From Paenibacillus polygoni (GTDB lineage Bacteria; Bacillota; Bacilli; Paenibacillales; Paenibacillaceae), in NCBI RefSeq assembly GCF_030263935.1, contig NZ_CP127162.1, positions 2,179,501-2,243,500 on the forward strand: DNA of 64,000 bases, read 5' to 3'. Made by a program: the position numbers and the translations under genes. The notes beneath the pieces were generated by a model. That model had not been told where the DNA came from, did no database searches, and saw only the letters and a list, made by a program, of their open reading frames with translations. Below, in pieces: positions 61,863 to 64,000 of the stretch. The stretch's first letter is position 1. Each line of letters starts with the position of its first letter.

Positions 61863-63893
61863 TTATTTTATTCCTTTTTCTTTTACAAACTGTTCAAGAA
61901 TTTTATAATCTTCCGTAACCCTTTTAAAGGGTAAAGTTTCAAGTACCTTCTCCCTGTAATCCTTTTTGGCTGCAATGGATAGACGGGAATCGAGTATGCT
62001 GAGTACACCAAGGTCAGTCTCACTGCGAATCAGACGTCCGGTTCCTTGTCTTAACCGAAGCAGCATGTCCGGTACGAACACTTCTTTCAAGGGATTCTCT
62101 ACCAGAGAGGCCTTGTATTCATAGACAGGATCCGAAGGAACAGGGAAAGGCAGACGGAAGATAATTAACTGCGACAAATCGGAACCTTCAATATTTATGC
62201 CTTCCCAGAACACACCGGTACTTAGAAGGACGCCTTTACTGCTTCGAAATTCAGCAATCACCCCGTCCTGAGATGAGCCTTCTCTTTGCACATGTAACGT
62301 CCATGCAAGCTTCTCAGCAAGTAACTTCTTATGAACATACTTCATATCCTCCTTAGCTGAAAAAAGGACCAGTGTTCGTCCGTTCGTTACATTACAAAGC
62401 CTTATCAGTTCCTTGTATGCCGCTTCAAGATAATGTTCTCGGTTCTTATGGTTATAGTAGGGCACATCTTTGGCAATATACATCATGGTATGGCAGTCAT
62501 AATTAAACGGTGAAGCTTGGCGCTCCATATAATCTCCCCTGTATCCAAGGGACTGTGTAAGATATGAGTATTGTTCCGAAAGTGTCTCACCACTCTGGCA
62601 AAGCGTTGCTGATGTTAAGATAACCGAAGTCTTGCCGTTAAATAAGGAGTATTTTAAAAATTCGCTAATGCCTTTTGGACAGATACTTACGGTGGCATCG
62701 CGCTGAGTTTTACTTGCCCAGATGAGATAGTTGTCCTCCACACCAGCAAGCACCTCAAAGAGATCGATCAGTCCATTCATGGCTTCATAAATATGGTCGA
62801 TTTCTCGTTCATGCCGGGAAGTTAAGACAGAAAGGCTGAGATTAAACTCTTTCAAGATCTGCACTCCACGTTTTAAGGGAATGCCTGTGATCTTTGACAC
62901 TTTAATCCGGTCATTGTCCTGCTTGGCTGTCTGAAGCAGGTCTGTCTCTACTTGTTTGAAAATATGACTGACACACTTTTTTAACCACTTAAATTGCGTA
63001 AAAAGATTCTGATCTGCAGATTGCTTGTAAAGAAGCTGTAGAGCATCATCCAAAATACGGCACGTTCGCCGGAATGTGAACTCGAGCGTTCTCGCATCTC
63101 TAACCTTTGCTTCTAGATTATGAGCTTCATCAATAACGATTAGAGCCGGCCGTTCAGTGATTAATCCCATGGAACCTTCTTTTTTCTTCATTAAATCACG
63201 AATGAGCAGGTCCTGATTTACGATAATAAAATCCATGGCATTCGTGCTGGCATTCGTGCTGGCATTCATTTTAGCTCGCATCTCGTAAAATGAACATGTG
63301 CTTTTATACTGGCAACGTTCAAATGTACAATCATTTACACAGACGTCGGACCATAGTGAGTCACTAACTCCGCCCTTAATATCTGCTCTTTCATCAATAT
63401 CATAATTCACTATACGCTGAGCTAGCGTAGACAATGGGGAGTTTGAATTACCTGACTTACCTGACATCATCAGGTCTGCTGCTCTAAATCGGCATGCATA
63501 CTGTCCCATACCTTTTCCAACCACAGAGCGAACAGATGTAAATCCGAGCCGGCTCCCGATGAATCTTAGATCTTTATGGATCTGTTCTGAGAGCTGTATG
63601 GAGGAGGTTGCAATAATGATCGGTTGCTGCGAGATCAGGTTAATGAGCAGACTAGGAATGAGATATGCAAAGGACTTACCAATACCGACTCCAGCTTCAA
63701 TCATCGCATTATGGCTATGTATATAAGCATCAGCGATATCCAGAGACATATCTTGCTGACCCATCCGCTCATTAAGGCCTAGTCTTGAAAATTTATCATA
63801 CATTCGGAAGATGGCATTTATTAATGGGGTTTCCATATCCTTTTTTGTTCCCTGCTTCTGTAATTTGTAGAGATCACTTAACCCGCTAATCAC
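61863..63893 (-). CDS. DinG/XPD-type ATP-dependent helicase
   Basis: A 676-residue superfamily 2 helicase: Walker A AGVGIGKS (67-74), DEAH (255-258) and motif VI RLRQGTGRLIR. Cysteines at 134, 185, 189, 194 and 200 between motifs I and II fit the Fe-S cluster of DinG/YoaA/XPD helicases. No N-terminal exonuclease domain is present, unlike the longer Bacillus DinG. It likely unwinds damaged or structured DNA 5' to 3'. GTG 63893 follows GAGG. An NAST-NAST repeat follows the last cysteine. Confidence 0.9.
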   Translation of the reverse strand: MISGLSDLYKLQKQGTKKDMETPLINAIFRMYDKFSRLGLNERMGQQDMSLDIADAYIHSHNAMIEAGVGIGKSFAYLIPSLLINLISQQPIIIATSSIQLSEQIHKDLRFIGSRLGFTSVRSVVGKGMGQYACRFRAADLMMSGKSGNSNSPLSTLAQRIVNYDIDERADIKGGVSDSLWSDVCVNDCTFERCQYKSTCSFYEMRAKMNASTNASTNAMDFIIVNQDLLIRDLMKKKEGSMGLITERPALIVIDEAHNLEAKVRDARTLEFTFRRTCRILDDALQLLYKQSADQNLFTQFKWLKKCVSHIFKQVETDLLQTAKQDNDRIKVSKITGIPLKRGVQILKEFNLSLSVLTSRHEREIDHIYEAMNGLIDLFEVLAGVEDNYLIWASKTQRDATVSICPKGISEFLKYSLFNGKTSVILTSATLCQSGETLSEQYSYLTQSLGYRGDYMERQASPFNYDCHTMMYIAKDVPYYNHKNREHYLEAAYKELIRLCNVTNGRTLVLFSAKEDMKYVHKKLLAEKLAWTLHVQREGSSQDGVIAEFRSSKGVLLSTGVFWEGINIEGSDLSQLIIFRLPFPVPSDPVYEYKASLVENPLKEVFVPDMLLRLRQGTGRLIRSETDLGVLSILDSRLSIAAKKDYREKVLETLPFKRVTEDYKILEQFVKEKGIK
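63237..63266. repeat. 12-bp in-frame tandem repeat within the helicase gene
   Basis: GCATTCGTGCTG occurs twice head to tail plus a partial third unit, encoding Asn-Ala-Ser-Thr repeats at residues 210-219 of the helicase, next to the Fe-S region. Copy-number change would keep the frame. Confidence 0.85.
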
Positions 63894-64000
63894 GATCGCC
63901 TCTTTTCAAAATCAATCATCTAAATACTACAATTTTTGGTGTGGTTGTAATTATCTTCGATGCTATCTTAGCCGTCAAGTGCCTGTACCTATCTCTGAAA

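Noticed and set aside
63894..64000. Possible start of another gene at the right edge
   Set aside because: No start codon with a ribosome site or continuing frame can be recognised in the last 107 bases.

Overview
The window looks like chromosome of a spore-former-type Bacillota, most likely Paenibacillus or a close relative. The reasons are moderate-to-low GC, strong AAGGAGG-type ribosome sites with frequent TTG and GTG starts, many lipoproteins with short lipoboxes, B. subtilis-type Fur and cre-like sites, hairpin-plus-T-run terminators after most operons, and a mix of sugar, sulfonate, siderophore and peptide ABC transporters. The species cannot be fixed from the sequence alone. No rRNA, tRNA, CRISPR array or phage module was seen.

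Layout. 1-3.6 kb: a peptide-type ABC importer with two permeases on the minus strand and a divergent double-ATPase. 3.9-6.7 kb: a large secreted mosaic protein. 6.7-11.9 kb: a sulfonate/organosulfur uptake operon (ATPase, binding protein, two permeases, flavin-dependent monooxygenase). 12-15.6 kb: EamA transporter, Fur-controlled siderophore-binding lipoprotein, Nudix hydrolase, AAA ATPase. 16-18 kb: a self-regulated MarR/MFS efflux pair preceded by five 11-bp repeats. 18.3-19.4 kb: an internally duplicated unknown protein and a decayed phosphotransferase. 19.5-24.7 kb: response regulator, short-loop histidine kinase, and an ABC ATPase with a double-FtsX permease behind an OmpR-type direct-repeat site. 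24.9-26.8 kb: glutaminase and a divergent alpha/beta hydrolase.

26.8-29.3 kb is a decaying region holding a truncated copy of a GGDEF gene end, remnants of an S9 peptidase and orphan small ORFs. 29.3-33.8 kb: a sugar ABC importer with a divergent GntR-family regulator, an operator-like palindrome and a cre-like site. 34-37.2 kb: a membrane diguanylate cyclase and a soluble PAS-chemotaxis-type signalling protein. 37.4-41 kb: single genes (GNAT, Nudix, SDR, lipoprotein, histidine phosphatase). 41-44.2 kb: a LysR regulator divergent from branched-chain aminotransferase, then diaminopimelate dehydrogenase. 44.5-47 kb: an SDR gene whose terminator loop is interrupted by an intact IS3/IS150-type element.

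47-51.3 kb: phosphotransferase plus Nudix, then a 794-residue protein that appears to contain two class I isoprenoid-synthase-like domains in tandem, the most interesting single gene here. 51.3-54.9 kb: an Lrp regulator, four very small proteins (some too short for ordinary gene callers) and an NhaC antiporter. 55-61.8 kb: a dense series of small GNAT, Nudix, aminoglycoside-phosphotransferase-like and DUF genes including one internally deleted Nudix gene, then a lipase-type hydrolase. 61.9-63.9 kb: a DinG/XPD-type helicase.
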